A stretch of DNA of 37,057 nt from Methanomicrobiaceae archaeon (GTDB taxonomy: Archaea > Halobacteriota > Methanomicrobia > Methanomicrobiales > Methanomicrobiaceae). Where the stretch lies: positions 1 to 37,057 of the forward strand of contig JAFGWE010000023.1 in NCBI GenBank assembly GCA_016937345.1. The letters run 5' to 3'. The translations under genes and the position numbers were made by a program. The notes beneath the pieces are model-generated. The model was not told where the DNA came from, searched no databases, and saw only the letters and a list, made by a program, of their open reading frames with translations. Of the stretch, positions 1 through 8,880 are shown in pieces; within the stretch, counting starts at the first letter, position 1; every line of letters begins with the position of its first letter.

Positions 1-164
1 AATCTGCTTGTCTGAAATGAGTCAGATTTGATTTGTAAATTATGAAAAATGTTAGTTATTACATTAGATCTGATCTGTTTCTGATGAAGATGACATTCCG
101 GAATTTACATTTAAAATAACCTAAAAAATGGAATTTCTTATAAAATGACAATTTTGTTTGTTAA

Positions 165-173
165 TTTATAAAA
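165..173 (+). promoter_or_regulatory. putative TATA box for the secreted FmdE-like gene
   Basis: A TTTATAAAA stretch lies about 30 bases before the GGAGG ribosome binding site (195-199) and the ATG at 204. The rest of positions 1-203 is AT-rich and non-coding, with only a weak inverted repeat (AATCTG at 1-6, CAGATT at 23-28). Confidence 0.4.
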
Positions 174-203
174 AATCTATATTTAGGGTTTTATGGAGGA
201 AAA

Positions 204-1283
204 ATGAAAACTGGTTATATAAAAATTTTTATAGGCATACTTTTGTTATGTCTTTTATCTGCTCCTGTAATGGCAGCATCTCTGAATGAAGATAGATTTG
301 ACGATCTGGGACAAAGTGCAGCACTCCTTGCAATGGATAAGCTGAACTTTAAATATGGAGACTCTGATGTTGTTGTTCTCACAAACGCCGGCCGTGCCGT
401 AATAAACGGGCAGACTACTCAGAAGGCTGTATCCGGAATAACAAAAATATCTGGTCTTCAAAACGGAGACAGTACTCTTTATCAGATTAATCGTGCTGAT
501 TCAAAGCCACTCTGGTTCTATTTCTACAATAAAGATACAGGCAAAGGTCTTTACCTGGAACCTGACACAGCATTTTATGCCATGAGTGAAAGTGACGCAA
601 AGGAACTTTCAAGCAGTGATGCCTTTTCAAAGGTTGCACTTGTAACCGGTGATATTGATATTATGCTTGCCGATACAGAAGATGGAAATGCAACGCAGAA
701 AGCACTAGGTGGAAATGCTTTTTCTCTTCTTTCTCTTTCAAATGCATGGGCACATGGCGCACCATATGATTTGATGTATGCAGCATCGCTTCACAATCAT
801 TTCTGTCCCGGAGTATCCAGCGGATATATTATTCTCAAATATATTGAAGAAGAGATTCCGCTTACTGATGGTACGTCATATGTTGTAATCTCGGCGCCAA
901 CATGGTGCAAAGAGGATGTATACCCGACAATTTGGGATATGACTCCTGGTAAGGGGGGAGTTGCCACTTCAGATGTTTTCACATCCGAGGATGAGGAAAT
1001 TTTAACAGAAAAATATGGTACACGACCTGCAGGAATCTTTGTTCTCTGGAACAGCAAGGAAAAAACCGGAACCGGAATTGCAGTAGGTTTCCAGTTTGAT
1101 TCGGCTGAATGGACCGGCCCTTCCTGGGGGGAAAAGGTATCAAAAACTGTTGATATGGTCGAAAATCTTGACCATCCTGAAAGTTATGTCTCGGTTATGA
1201 AGAAGTTTACAGTTGATGAGAAGATGCTTGCAAACCTTAAAAATCCTATGAACAATCCTTATGCTGTATGTGGGATGATGTAA
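204..1283 (+). CDS. secreted FmdE-family protein
   Basis: A 359-residue protein with a Sec signal peptide (about residues 1-25, hydrophobic core then VMAAS), so it probably acts outside the membrane. The second half carries the FmdE-type motif HNHFCPG at residues 197-203, followed by an SGY helix, a single Cys (TWCKED) and a PGKGG turn; this pattern matches the cytosolic FmdE protein encoded at 33242-33856. The second conserved Cys of that relative is absent here. The first half contains a similar VVVL...TGKG arrangement and may be a degenerate copy of the same domain. FmdE proteins are named from formylmethanofuran dehydrogenase operons and are thought to bind metal; the role of secreted versions is unknown to me. 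The start is set by GGAGG four bases before ATG. A metal- or cofactor-binding role is inference. Confidence 0.82.
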   Translation: MKTGYIKIFIGILLLCLLSAPVMAASLNEDRFDDLGQSAALLAMDKLNFKYGDSDVVVLTNAGRAVINGQTTQKAVSGITKISGLQNGDSTLYQINRADSKPLWFYFYNKDTGKGLYLEPDTAFYAMSESDAKELSSSDAFSKVALVTGDIDIMLADTEDGNATQKALGGNAFSLLSLSNAWAHGAPYDLMYAASLHNHFCPGVSSGYIILKYIEEEIPLTDGTSYVVISAPTWCKEDVYPTIWDMTPGKGGVATSDVFTSEDEEILTEKYGTRPAGIFVLWNSKEKTGTGIAVGFQFDSAEWTGPSWGEKVSKTVDMVENLDHPESYVSVMKKFTVDEKMLANLKNPMNNPYAVCGMM

Positions 1284-1379
1284 AACTAGAAGTTCTGCAA
1301 AGAGACGGAAAAGTAAAAAAAATAACATTTTCTACAAACTTTTCCGGTTAACTCTTTTTTCATGAGGGAAATGTCTGTT

Positions 1380-2030
1380 ATGATTTGCTTGGAAAAAAAC
1401 AATGAAGCAGTTTCACCTGTTGTTGGCGTTATGCTGATGCTTGTTGTAACAATTATAATTGCGGCGGTTGTGAGTGGATTTGCCGGAGGAATTGTGGGGG
1501 GATCCAATACAGGCTCTGCAACAGAGATAGTTGCACAGACAAAAATAATCAATACCGGAGAGGATTTGGGCAGCAGATTTGAAATAGACATTCTTTCTGC
1601 AAGTCCACCTGTGAGTACAAAAGATCTAAAACTTAAGACGTCCTGGAAAACATATGAAGGTGGAAATCTGATATCAGAATGCAAATCTACAATGCCTGGT
1701 TCTGATAATTTTGACTGCAATGGGAATAAAGGTGTAGCTCCGATAGGAATAGATCCCGGACTTTCAGTATGGGACAGGGCTGATAAAATTGAAGATGATA
1801 TGAGCTTTGGAAAGTATGCACTTATGGCGGGGACAAGGATGTATGCATATCCGGCTGAAGAATATGACGGATATTCTTATAACGACTTTTCAGGCATTGA
1901 TTCCATGCAGGCCGTTTTGGGAGAAGAGTGGTATAAGCTTAAGTCAGGTGATGTTGTTTCGGTTATGCTAATTTATGTTCCAACAGGCCAGATAATATAT
2001 GATGAGGATGTGTTTGTTAACGGATCTTAA
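1380..2030 (+). CDS. archaeal type IV pilin-like protein
   Basis: A protein of about 216 residues with the archaeal pilin N-terminal domain: a short charged leader, the stretch EAVSPVVGVMLMLVVT, then a hydrophobic helix ending in FAGG. This is the class III signal peptide type, expected to be cut near A|VSP by a prepilin peptidase, with the helix forming the pilus core. The remaining 170 or so residues are a polar extracellular domain with two nearby Cys (ISEC, NFDC). In-frame ATGs lie at 1362, 1371 and 1380; I chose 1380 because the only GAGGG (1364-1368) precedes it and the resulting leader length matches the two pilins at 23176-24428. It follows the secreted FmdE-like gene by about 95 bases. 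No pilus assembly ATPase or membrane platform gene is in the window. Confidence 0.85.
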   Translation: MICLEKNNEAVSPVVGVMLMLVVTIIIAAVVSGFAGGIVGGSNTGSATEIVAQTKIINTGEDLGSRFEIDILSASPPVSTKDLKLKTSWKTYEGGNLISECKSTMPGSDNFDCNGNKGVAPIGIDPGLSVWDRADKIEDDMSFGKYALMAGTRMYAYPAEEYDGYSYNDFSGIDSMQAVLGEEWYKLKSGDVVSVMLIYVPTGQIIYDEDVFVNGS

Positions 2031-2170
2031 AATGTATCAATATTAATTTAGTTCAGATTCATATTGAAGGATAATTTTAAATTTAATTGATTCACTTTTC
2101 CTGATAAGCTATCCAAAATAGTTTAAGGGCATTTTTTTATTTTCTGGAGACTTACTCTTTGCGTTTTTTT

Positions 2171-2229
2171 ATGGTGTGGTAAAAATTTGTCATCTCAGAT
2201 CAACAAAACTAAATTTGTTAAAACACCAT
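2171..2229. repeat. 7-bp inverted repeat flanking a promoter (ATGGTGT / ACACCAT)
   Basis: ATGGTGT at 2171-2177 is matched exactly by ACACCAT at 2223-2229. The second arm abuts a TATA-like sequence, so a regulator bound there could block or assist TBP. Functional meaning is inference. Confidence 0.35.
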
Positions 2230-2239
2230 TTATATTTAC
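2229..2239 (+). promoter_or_regulatory. putative TATA box of the ChlI/ChlD operon
   Basis: A TTTATATTTAC element is placed so that transcription would begin near 2255-2265, about 25 bases before the TTG of the small ORF at 2285. Confidence 0.4.
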
Positions 2240-2250
2240 TAAAATACTCT

Positions 2251-2266
2251 GCCATTTTTTAATGGC
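2251..2266 (+). other. perfect 6-bp hairpin near the transcription start
   Basis: GCCATT and AATGGC are separated by TTTT. The hairpin lies where the 5' end of the transcript is expected, just before a GGTG ribosome-binding sequence (2275-2278). Confidence 0.35.
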
Positions 2267-2284
2267 TGATGAAAGGTGTTTTTA

Positions 2285-2485
2285 TTGACAGAAAATAATT
2301 TGAAACATATAGATTACAGCAAAGATATCCGATTGATTTTAGAAATCAGCTCTAAAAAGAAAAGATACTGCTGCAGAAATTCCATCTTTGTAAAAAATCT
2401 CAAAAAAATAAATTCTATGTCAAATAACCTGAAAAAATTACCTTGTGGCTTAATAAAAATAGTTTGGGGGTATTATCATGAGTGA
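2285..2485 (+). CDS. possible small ORF leading the chelatase operon
   Basis: An open frame of about 66 residues starts at TTG 2285, preceded by AAGGTGT (2273-2279), and ends eight bases into the ChlI-like gene. The predicted protein is basic and Lys/Asn-rich with a CC pair and no recognisable domain or membrane segment. In favour: placement directly after the promoter, a ribosome-binding sequence, the same TTGACA start context as cbiZ at 7742, and overlap with the next gene. Against: low-complexity AT-rich composition and no family I recognise. It could instead be an untranslated leader of about 200 bases. I would not assign a function. Confidence 0.3.
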   Translation: MTENNLKHIDYSKDIRLILEISSKKKRYCCRNSIFVKNLKKINSMSNNLKKLPCGLIKIVWGYYHE

Positions 2486-3518
2486 TGATAATCCGGTATA
2501 TCCTTTCTCCGCAATAGTGGGACAGGAAGATATGAAGGATGCACTTCTTGCAAATGTTGTAAACCCGTCAATCGGCGGGGTTTTAATCAAAGGTGAAAAA
2601 GGAACGGCAAAATCAACGGCTGTAAGGGCTGTTGCGGATCTTCTTCCTGAGAGAAAAACAATCAAAAACTGTATCTTTCACTGTGGTGCCGGACAGAAGA
2701 GATATCTCTGCCCGTCATGCAGGGCATTATCAGAATCCGGAAAGACTCCCGAATATGAAAATGTAAAAATGCGTGTTGTTGAACTGCCCCTCAGCGCCAC
2801 AGAGGATCGTGTTGCAGGCACGCTTGACATCGAACAGGCAATTACCAAAGGCGAAAAGAAGTTTGAGCCGGGTGTTCTTGCAGCAGCCAACGGGAATATT
2901 CTCTATGTTGACGAAGTCAATCTCCTTGATGATCATATTGTGGATCTTCTGCTTGATGCAGCGGCAATGGGCACAAATTTTGTTGAAAGAGAGGGCATTT
3001 CTTACTCGCATCCGTCCCGATTCATGCTTGTCGGAACAATGAATCCGGAGGAAGGAGATCTCCGCCCCCAGCTTTTAGACAGATTTGGTCTTTCCGTTAA
3101 TGTTGAAGGTGAGAGAAGGACGGAAAGCCGGACGGAGATTGTAAAAAGACGTCTGGAGTTTGAGAAAAATCCGCATGATTTTTGTGATAAATATGAACCT
3201 CTTCAGCAGGATTTAAGAGAAAAAATAAAAACAGCAAAAAAAATTATAGGAGATATTGAACCCGATGATCTTCTGCTAAACACGGCTGTTAAAATATCTC
3301 TTCTTCTGAATGTGGACGGCCACAGATCGGATCTCACTCTTGTTAAAACTGCATGTGCATTTGCAGCACTTGATGAAAGAAATAGTGTGAACGGGGATGA
3401 TCTGATAAAGGCAGCAGGGCTTGCGCTGCCGCACAGGATGAGAAAACTTCCTTTTGAAGATGCCAGGCTTGAATTTGACAGAGTTGAGTCTTTAATCTTG
3501 GAGAGTTATAAAAATTGA
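2478..3518 (+). CDS. chlI: ChlI/BchI-like AAA+ chelatase subunit
   Basis: A 346-residue AAA+ ATPase of the magnesium/cobalt chelatase I-subunit type. Walker A is GEKGTAKST (residues 39-47), Walker B is NILYVDE (139-145), and the ATEDRVAG and LLDRFG motifs typical of ChlI follow. A Cys cluster (C64, C68, C77, C80) sits between Walker A and the ATEDR motif and could hold zinc or an Fe-S cluster. ChlI subunits form a hexameric ring with ChlD that drives metal insertion by a large BchH/CobN subunit. GGGGGT near 2466 is the likely ribosome binding site. The stop overlaps the TTG of the ChlD-like gene. The large-subunit partner is probably the CobN at 17498-21259, though it lies in a separate operon. 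The metal and tetrapyrrole are not known. Confidence 0.9.
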   Translation: MSDDNPVYPFSAIVGQEDMKDALLANVVNPSIGGVLIKGEKGTAKSTAVRAVADLLPERKTIKNCIFHCGAGQKRYLCPSCRALSESGKTPEYENVKMRVVELPLSATEDRVAGTLDIEQAITKGEKKFEPGVLAAANGNILYVDEVNLLDDHIVDLLLDAAAMGTNFVEREGISYSHPSRFMLVGTMNPEEGDLRPQLLDRFGLSVNVEGERRTESRTEIVKRRLEFEKNPHDFCDKYEPLQQDLREKIKTAKKIIGDIEPDDLLLNTAVKISLLLNVDGHRSDLTLVKTACAFAALDERNSVNGDDLIKAAGLALPHRMRKLPFEDARLEFDRVESLILESYKN

Positions 3519-5434
3519 CTGATTACAAGCCGTATCCTTTCCCTGCAATAATAGGGAACAGTATTGCCAAAAAAGCGCTTCTGTGCGTTATTATAAATGA
3601 GGATATCAATGGGCTGCTTGTTACCGGCACAAGAGGTTCGGCCAAGTCTGTTCTTTTAAGATCTGCGAAAACTATTCTTGAAGATAAAAAAGTCGGAATA
3701 GTTCCTCTGAATACAACCGAAGACCGGCTTTTTGGTTCTATTGATATTGAAAAAGCAGTGACGCGGGGAGATATTGGAATATCCAGCGGGATTCTTGCTG
3801 AAAACAACTTTCAGATGATTGTTGCGGATGATATAAACCTGCTTGATGAAAAAATAGTTCACGGGATATTGAATACATCCGAGACCGGCAGCGTTATTAT
3901 TGAAAGAGAGGGTTTTTCTAAAAATATAACGACGCATTACATATTTGCTGCGACAATGGACCCTGAGGAAGGCGGACTTTCACCACAAATGCTTGACAGG
4001 TTTGATCTATGTATTGATACTGATGTTATCAAAGATGAGGGGGACAGAGCAGAGGTAATCAGAAACTGCCTTGAATTTGAAAAAGACCCGGATAAATTCA
4101 CTCTGAAATTTCAATCAGATATTGCAAAAATAAGGGTCAATATTGAAAATGCAAAGGAAAGGCTTCCTTATGTGCTGATTCCCGGAGCACTTTTGGAGAT
4201 AATGTCTGAATTGTGCCTTGAGATGAATGTTTCCGGACAAAGAGGGGATATCGCACTTGCAAAGGTTTCAAAGACTCTGGCAGCAATGGATGGGAGGGAT
4301 GATGTTGTCTTTGAGGATATCAAAGAGGCAGCGCTTATCACTCTTCAGCACAGAAGGAGAAATCCACCGCCTCAAAATGAGAGTCCTGAAAACCGATCCC
4401 AGGATCAAAATAAGGAGCGGGACGACGATGAAGATCACAGCAAAGCGGAAAATCCGGACAATAGCCCGGATAAAAAGCCGACGGGAAATCCCGGTATAGA
4501 TACTGATCTTCAAAACGAAGATGAAAAAAATGAGGAGCCGGATGATAATAATTCAAGTCAGAATATGCCTTCCTCTGAGCAGATATTTTCTGTAGGCTCA
4601 GTATTTGAGGTTATAGATTACCTGAATGAAAAGTCGGTCAAAAAGTCAAATAGGGATAAAAGCGGGAACAGAAGCAGTGTTATCAGTTATGATAGCAGAG
4701 GGAGGTATATCTCCTATAAAAATCTCAATAAAAAGAAGAATGATATTGCAATCTGCCCTTCCATAAGGGCGGCCGCACCTTTTCAGAGATTCAGGACAAA
4801 GGAGGGACTTGCAATAAATGTCAAAAAAAGTGATTTGCGTGAGAAGGTTAGGGAAAAGAAAACCGGCAACACACTTCTGTTTCTGGTGGATGCAAGTGGT
4901 TCAATGGGTGCCGGAAAGAGAATGGTTTCTGTCAAAGGGGCAATTTTATCACTTCTTAATGATGCCTATCAGAAAAGGGATATGGTTGGCCTTATGGTTT
5001 TCAGGAAAAAAGAGGCGACTCTTCTTCTGCCTCCGACAAAAAGCTGCGATCTTGCATACAAAATGCTAAAGGAAATGCCTACCGGAGGCAGAACTCCTCT
5101 TTCAAGAGGTATTATTGAAGCAACAAAGCTTCTGACGCAGGGGCGTTACTCAAAAATGGGTGGATCCCGGGCAGTAATTATTCTTACTGACGGCAGGATA
5201 AATGTTTCAGAGTCCGGTAAAAATCCTTATGAGGAACTCAAAGAAACGGCAAAAAAAGCATCAGAGGAAGATGTACAGTTTGTAGTTGTTGATACAGAAG
5301 AAGGATTTCCAAGAATCGGCTTTGCAAAAAAACTTGCATTTGAACTTGGAGCAACATATTTTTGTATAGATTCTCTTAATAAAGCAAAGCTTAGAAATCT
5401 GGTGAAAGAGGCTGTTTATACCCGGGTATTATGA
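3515..5434 (+). CDS. chlD: ChlD/BchD-like AAA+ and von Willebrand A chelatase subunit
   Basis: A 639-residue protein with three parts: an N-terminal AAA+ domain with Walker A GTRGSAKS (38-45) and a weakened Walker B (VADDIN, with Asp where ChlI has Glu); an acidic, Pro/Asn-rich linker at about 278-350; and a C-terminal VWA domain with the MIDAS motif DASGSM (459-464), a TPLSRG loop and LTDGR. This is the standard D-subunit layout, in which the VWA/MIDAS domain docks the ATPase ring onto the large subunit. Translation starts at TTG 3515, whose last bases overlap the ChlI stop TGA (3516-3518), so the two are probably made together. The third gene begins at ATG 5431, overlapping this gene's stop. 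Confidence 0.9.
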   Translation: MTDYKPYPFPAIIGNSIAKKALLCVIINEDINGLLVTGTRGSAKSVLLRSAKTILEDKKVGIVPLNTTEDRLFGSIDIEKAVTRGDIGISSGILAENNFQMIVADDINLLDEKIVHGILNTSETGSVIIEREGFSKNITTHYIFAATMDPEEGGLSPQMLDRFDLCIDTDVIKDEGDRAEVIRNCLEFEKDPDKFTLKFQSDIAKIRVNIENAKERLPYVLIPGALLEIMSELCLEMNVSGQRGDIALAKVSKTLAAMDGRDDVVFEDIKEAALITLQHRRRNPPPQNESPENRSQDQNKERDDDEDHSKAENPDNSPDKKPTGNPGIDTDLQNEDEKNEEPDDNNSSQNMPSSEQIFSVGSVFEVIDYLNEKSVKKSNRDKSGNRSSVISYDSRGRYISYKNLNKKKNDIAICPSIRAAAPFQRFRTKEGLAINVKKSDLREKVREKKTGNTLLFLVDASGSMGAGKRMVSVKGAILSLLNDAYQKRDMVGLMVFRKKEATLLLPPTKSCDLAYKMLKEMPTGGRTPLSRGIIEATKLLTQGRYSKMGGSRAVIILTDGRINVSESGKNPYEELKETAKKASEEDVQFVVVDTEEGFPRIGFAKKLAFELGATYFCIDSLNKAKLRNLVKEAVYTRVL

Positions 5435-6444
5435 TGAATCCCAAAGAGCTGATGAATTTTTCAATTTATGATTTTGATCTCTTTAAATTTGGAGGCAGCT
5501 GGGATAATGTAAGAAATCTTATAGATTTCCTTGATCTTGATGGTCTTGAACTTCTGGTGAATTTTGATCCTGTGCCTGATACAATTCCCCGGGATATTGT
5601 AAAGGCCGTCCATCTCCCGTCCTTTATGGGGTGGGTTAGGGTATGGGATGATGAAAAATTTATGGTTCCTGAAGAGATTGCAGATGAATCGGTAAAATAT
5701 TTTTACGGTGGAAGAAGCCGTGATCAAATTGTTTCAAATTTTTGTGAATGCCTCACAAATGCCTCGTCATTAAATCCTGCCTATGGGGTTTTTCATGCAA
5801 CATATACAGAAGTTGACTCTGCCTTTTCAACGGAGCAGTTATATTCAGATCGGGAGATCCTTTCTGCAACTGCCGGATTTCTGAATGAGGCTGCCTCATA
5901 TTTTCCGGAAGGGGAACCTCCTTTTCCCATATATATTGAAAATTTATGGTATCCCGGGCTTACATTCTTAAATTCCGATAATATTCTTGAGTTTATGGAT
6001 CTGCTTGAATTTAAAAGATGGAAATTTCTTCTTGATACGGGCCATCTCATGAATGCAACAAAAGACTGCAATGATGAGGAAAAATCAATAGATAAAGTTA
6101 TTGAATGCCTGGAAAAGCTCGATTCGGATATAATAAAAAATACGGACGGTATTCATCTTCAGCTTAGTACATCCGGAGATTATCAGAAAACTGCTACGGA
6201 GCCCGGATGCTATTCTGAAATAAGTTTTGATGAGAAATTCATTCATATTATGGGCCACCTTAAAAAAGTTGATGAGCACCGATCATTCTCATCCGAAAAA
6301 TGCAGGGATATTGTTGAATTTGTTTCTCCAAGTTTTATAACTCATGAACTGCAGGCAAAAACGGCAGCAGAGATTGAAAGCATGTTTTCCCTGCAGATAA
6401 GTGTATACAGAAAGAACGGGCTGAAAAAAAATGAAAATATATGA
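5431..6444 (+). CDS. xylose isomerase-like TIM-barrel protein in the chelatase operon
   Basis: A 337-residue protein whose features match the xylose isomerase-like TIM barrel / AP endonuclease 2 superfamily: Glu at the end of a strand (YIENLW, E170), DTGH (202-205), a His in IHLQLS (H242) and THE (304-306). These are the usual metal-ligand positions of this fold, so it is probably a metal-dependent isomerase, epimerase or lyase, or a metal-binding protein. The ATG overlaps the ChlD stop (ATGA), which argues for a shared task with the chelatase rather than sugar metabolism. The substrate cannot be read from the sequence. No signal peptide, so cytosolic. No homologous step is known in the cobalamin or F430 pathways. 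Confidence 0.72.
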   Translation: MMNPKELMNFSIYDFDLFKFGGSWDNVRNLIDFLDLDGLELLVNFDPVPDTIPRDIVKAVHLPSFMGWVRVWDDEKFMVPEEIADESVKYFYGGRSRDQIVSNFCECLTNASSLNPAYGVFHATYTEVDSAFSTEQLYSDREILSATAGFLNEAASYFPEGEPPFPIYIENLWYPGLTFLNSDNILEFMDLLEFKRWKFLLDTGHLMNATKDCNDEEKSIDKVIECLEKLDSDIIKNTDGIHLQLSTSGDYQKTATEPGCYSEISFDEKFIHIMGHLKKVDEHRSFSSEKCRDIVEFVSPSFITHELQAKTAAEIESMFSLQISVYRKNGLKKNENI

Positions 6445-6643
6445 TATACTGCGAAAGGAATTTTTTTGGATAAAAAATTCAGTTCCTGTAATTGCAGAAA
6501 ACTATTTAAGTTAAATTATAAGTTCTCATTTTTTATGGTATTGATTAATCTATAAAATTATGCTATAATTCTGTGATTTGGATAAATTATTGCAAATATG
6601 GGTTTATATTGACAGAATGTAAATAAAAAATTTTATAGATATA

Positions 6644-6651
6644 TTTATAAG
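6644..6651 (+). promoter_or_regulatory. putative TATA box of the CbiK-like gene
   Basis: TTTATAAG lies about 60 bases before the ATG at 6706; a GAGG ribosome binding site is at 6694-6697. The 260-base gap from 6445 is otherwise AT-rich and featureless. Confidence 0.4.
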
Positions 6652-6705
6652 ATACAAAAGTACATTGAAAGAGTGTATTTAAAATTAACTTATGAGGTTT
6701 GAATT

Positions 6706-7554
6706 ATGAAAGGTCATGGCAATAAACTGGAAAGCCACGGTGCAGTGCTTGTGGTGGCAATGGGTACAACCAGAAAAGAGGGACGCGAGGTTGTAGAGAA
6801 GTGTATGGAGCTTGCAAAACAGGCTTATCCAAAGGCTGAAGTAGATTTTGCGTTTAATTATGAAGCAGTAAGGCTTGTACTAAAAGAAGGCGGCGAAGAA
6901 GTACTAAGTCCTCTTGCGGCTATGACAAGGCTTCTTGACAAGGGCCATTCACAGGTAGTTGTTCTTCCTATATATCTCACACCGGGAATGGGCTATCATG
7001 AATTATACAGAATAATTTCCTCATTAAATGATCTGGCAGGTGCTCATGGTGCTGTAGGATTTGACGGGATTTTGGTTGCAAGGCCTCTTCTAATGAGGAC
7101 TGAGGATTATTTCGAGGTTGCAGAGGCTGTCAACGGAATATACCGAAAGTCACTCTCTGATGATGAGGTACTCATACTTGTTGCACCTACATCTGAAGGC
7201 GGTGCTGACACATCACTCTGCCAGATGCAGATGGTCATGGATGATGTATGTCAGTCAGGAAAGGTTGTTATCGGAGGATTCGGGGGCTATCCCGGAGTTG
7301 ACAAGGTAGTCAGACGTCTGGGGCATATGAGTGCTAAAAAGGTGAGACTTGCACCATTCGCATTAGTCTCCGGAATTCATGCATCTCTTGAGATATCAGG
7401 AGACACCAATCCTGATTCATGGAAAAAGGCCCTGGAGTCCAAAGGATATGCTGTATCGGTTGATGAAAAAGCCCTTGGTGAATACGATGAAATTGTAAAT
7501 ATTTTTGTCGGAAGACTAAAGGATGCCGCAGGGTCACACGGATTTTTAAAGTAA
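6706..7554 (+). CDS. CbiK-fold (anaerobic cobaltochelatase-like) protein with altered active site
   Basis: A 282-residue protein with the layout of CbiK, the anaerobic sirohydrochlorin cobaltochelatase: an N-terminal VVAMGTT strand-turn, PLAAM..LLDKG, and near the C-terminus FALVSGIHASLEISGD...SW, which matches the CbiK segment carrying its catalytic His (H225 here). From memory of the Salmonella enzyme, the other two metal ligands are His145 (in MGHG) and Glu175 (in VESYPEVD). The matching segments here read VAPTSEGG (159-166) and GGFGGYPGVD (190-199), so both ligands are replaced. It may therefore bind a tetrapyrrole without inserting cobalt, use other residues, or have a new role. It stands alone between the ChlI/ChlD operon and the cbiZ operon. 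Length rules out the short CfbA/CbiX type. Confidence 0.8.
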   Translation: MKGHGNKLESHGAVLVVAMGTTRKEGREVVEKCMELAKQAYPKAEVDFAFNYEAVRLVLKEGGEEVLSPLAAMTRLLDKGHSQVVVLPIYLTPGMGYHELYRIISSLNDLAGAHGAVGFDGILVARPLLMRTEDYFEVAEAVNGIYRKSLSDDEVLILVAPTSEGGADTSLCQMQMVMDDVCQSGKVVIGGFGGYPGVDKVVRRLGHMSAKKVRLAPFALVSGIHASLEISGDTNPDSWKKALESKGYAVSVDEKALGEYDEIVNIFVGRLKDAAGSHGFLK

Positions 7555-7693
7555 CCCTGAAAATAAATATCCAATCACATTTCTTTTTAAAATTAAACCA
7601 ATATTTACAAATTCTCTAAAAATATCTGATATTCTGTTTTCACTTACGCCTGCCGTTTAGAAAATTAAAATTTACTAAAGACAAATTATTTTT

Positions 7694-7703
7694 AATTATA
7701 AAT
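7694..7703 (+). promoter_or_regulatory. putative TATA box of the cbiZ-importer-nitrogenase-like operon
   Basis: AATTATAAAT lies about 45 bases before the TTG start of cbiZ, with an AGAGGTG ribosome binding site at 7725-7731. No other promoter is evident before 15759, so this may drive the whole run. Confidence 0.35.
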
Positions 7704-7741
7704 GTCAATACTGTTATCACAACAAGAGGTGTTCTGCTAAA

Positions 7742-8869
7742 TTGACAAGTTATACGACAGACTCAAAAAAAGACCTTAAATTAATCTTTGAAACATCAGG
7801 CGGAGAAAAAATTTACAGATCGGAAAATTCGGTTGTCGTAAAACTTCCTCCCAACAGAAATTCAATTACAACATCATACATAAACGGCGGCTATCAGGAA
7901 AATCTCGAAGCAATTTTTAATCATGAGCCTAATCCGACAAGGGGGCACTGCGGTCATGACCTTGAAGGCGGCTGTGTTGAAGAATACATTAAAATCCAGT
8001 CAAAAAGGCTGGGTCTGAATCCTGAAAAGACAGCTGCAATGATGACAGCGGCAAAGATGAAGAACGCTGCCATAAGTACAAGGACTTTCAGGGATCTTGA
8101 GGTTACAGCGATAGTTACCGCAGGAATTGAAGTAAACGGCGGAAGGGCAGGTGACCCGGCAAACTGGCACGAAGAGAATGGAAGTACTGTTTATGTCGGC
8201 GGAACAATCAATACTTTTTTAATTCTAAGTTCATATCTGCCTGCACATGCTCTTGCACGAGTTATAATGACCGCAACTGAGGCAAAGACCGTTGCAATCC
8301 AGCAGCTTATGGCGCCAAGCAGGTATTCGAACGGAATTGCAACGGGTTCGGGTACGGACCAAATCTCGATTATCTCAAATATGGACAGTCCAAATGTTCT
8401 GACCTGGGCAGGAAAGCACTCGAAACTTGGTGAACTTGTAGCCCTCTGTATAATTGATGCAACTACAGAAGCGCTTGATAAGCAAACCTGTTTAAACCCA
8501 ATGACACAGAGAGATATGCTTGTCAGACTTAACAGATTTGGAATAAACGAGGACAAATACTGGGAGATTGCCTCTTCAGTCGAAGGAGAGAACAAAAAAC
8601 CTGTTTTCATAGAAAATCTCCGTGAATTTTCAAAAAATCCGTCTGTGGTTGCAATGACAACTTCACTTCTGCACATTATTGATGAGATAAACTGGGGTCT
8701 TATCCCTGAAAAATCAGGAAAAACTGCGGCTTACTCTGTTATGAAAACACTTCCTGAAATGATAGCTGTAAAAAATCATCCTGATTTTGAGTATCTCATT
8801 GATGAAAAGATGACTATTATTGAAAACTGGATAAGAATTAGCTCCTGGTGCATAAAAAACGGTTTTTGA
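7742..8869 (+). CDS. cbiZ: adenosylcobinamide amidohydrolase CbiZ, C-terminally extended
   Basis: A 375-residue protein with the CbiZ signature: VTAGIEVNGGRAGD, GGTINTFLIL (153-162), a TATEAKT segment and ATGSGTD (200-206). CbiZ cleaves the aminopropanol side chain of (adenosyl)cobinamide to give adenosylcobyric acid, which lets archaea salvage foreign corrinoids. The CbiZ core ends near residue 245; the last 125 or so residues are an additional helical-looking segment that I do not recognise. The start is TTG 7742, supported by AGAGGTG ten bases upstream. As first gene of the run it sets a corrinoid context for the importer that follows. Confidence 0.87.
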   Translation: MTSYTTDSKKDLKLIFETSGGEKIYRSENSVVVKLPPNRNSITTSYINGGYQENLEAIFNHEPNPTRGHCGHDLEGGCVEEYIKIQSKRLGLNPEKTAAMMTAAKMKNAAISTRTFRDLEVTAIVTAGIEVNGGRAGDPANWHEENGSTVYVGGTINTFLILSSYLPAHALARVIMTATEAKTVAIQQLMAPSRYSNGIATGSGTDQISIISNMDSPNVLTWAGKHSKLGELVALCIIDATTEALDKQTCLNPMTQRDMLVRLNRFGINEDKYWEIASSVEGENKKPVFIENLREFSKNPSVVAMTTSLLHIIDEINWGLIPEKSGKTAAYSVMKTLPEMIAVKNHPDFEYLIDEKMTIIENWIRISSWCIKNGF

Positions 8870-8880
8870 GGATTTAGTTT

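Larger units (their letters stand above)
2031..2284. other. intergenic region with promoter, inverted repeat and hairpin before the chelatase operon
   Basis: AT-rich non-coding DNA. T-runs near 2133-2140 and 2164-2170 could end transcription of the pilin gene. The second half holds the promoter-like elements listed separately. Confidence 0.4.

Noticed and set aside
6706-7554. CfbA/CbiX nickel or cobalt chelatase
   Set aside because: The protein is about twice the length of CfbA and matches CbiK segments instead; the key His/Glu ligands are not in place.
8191-8676. 161-codon open frame on the minus strand inside cbiZ
   Set aside because: It mirrors cbiZ codons, has no ribosome binding site and no recognisable domain.
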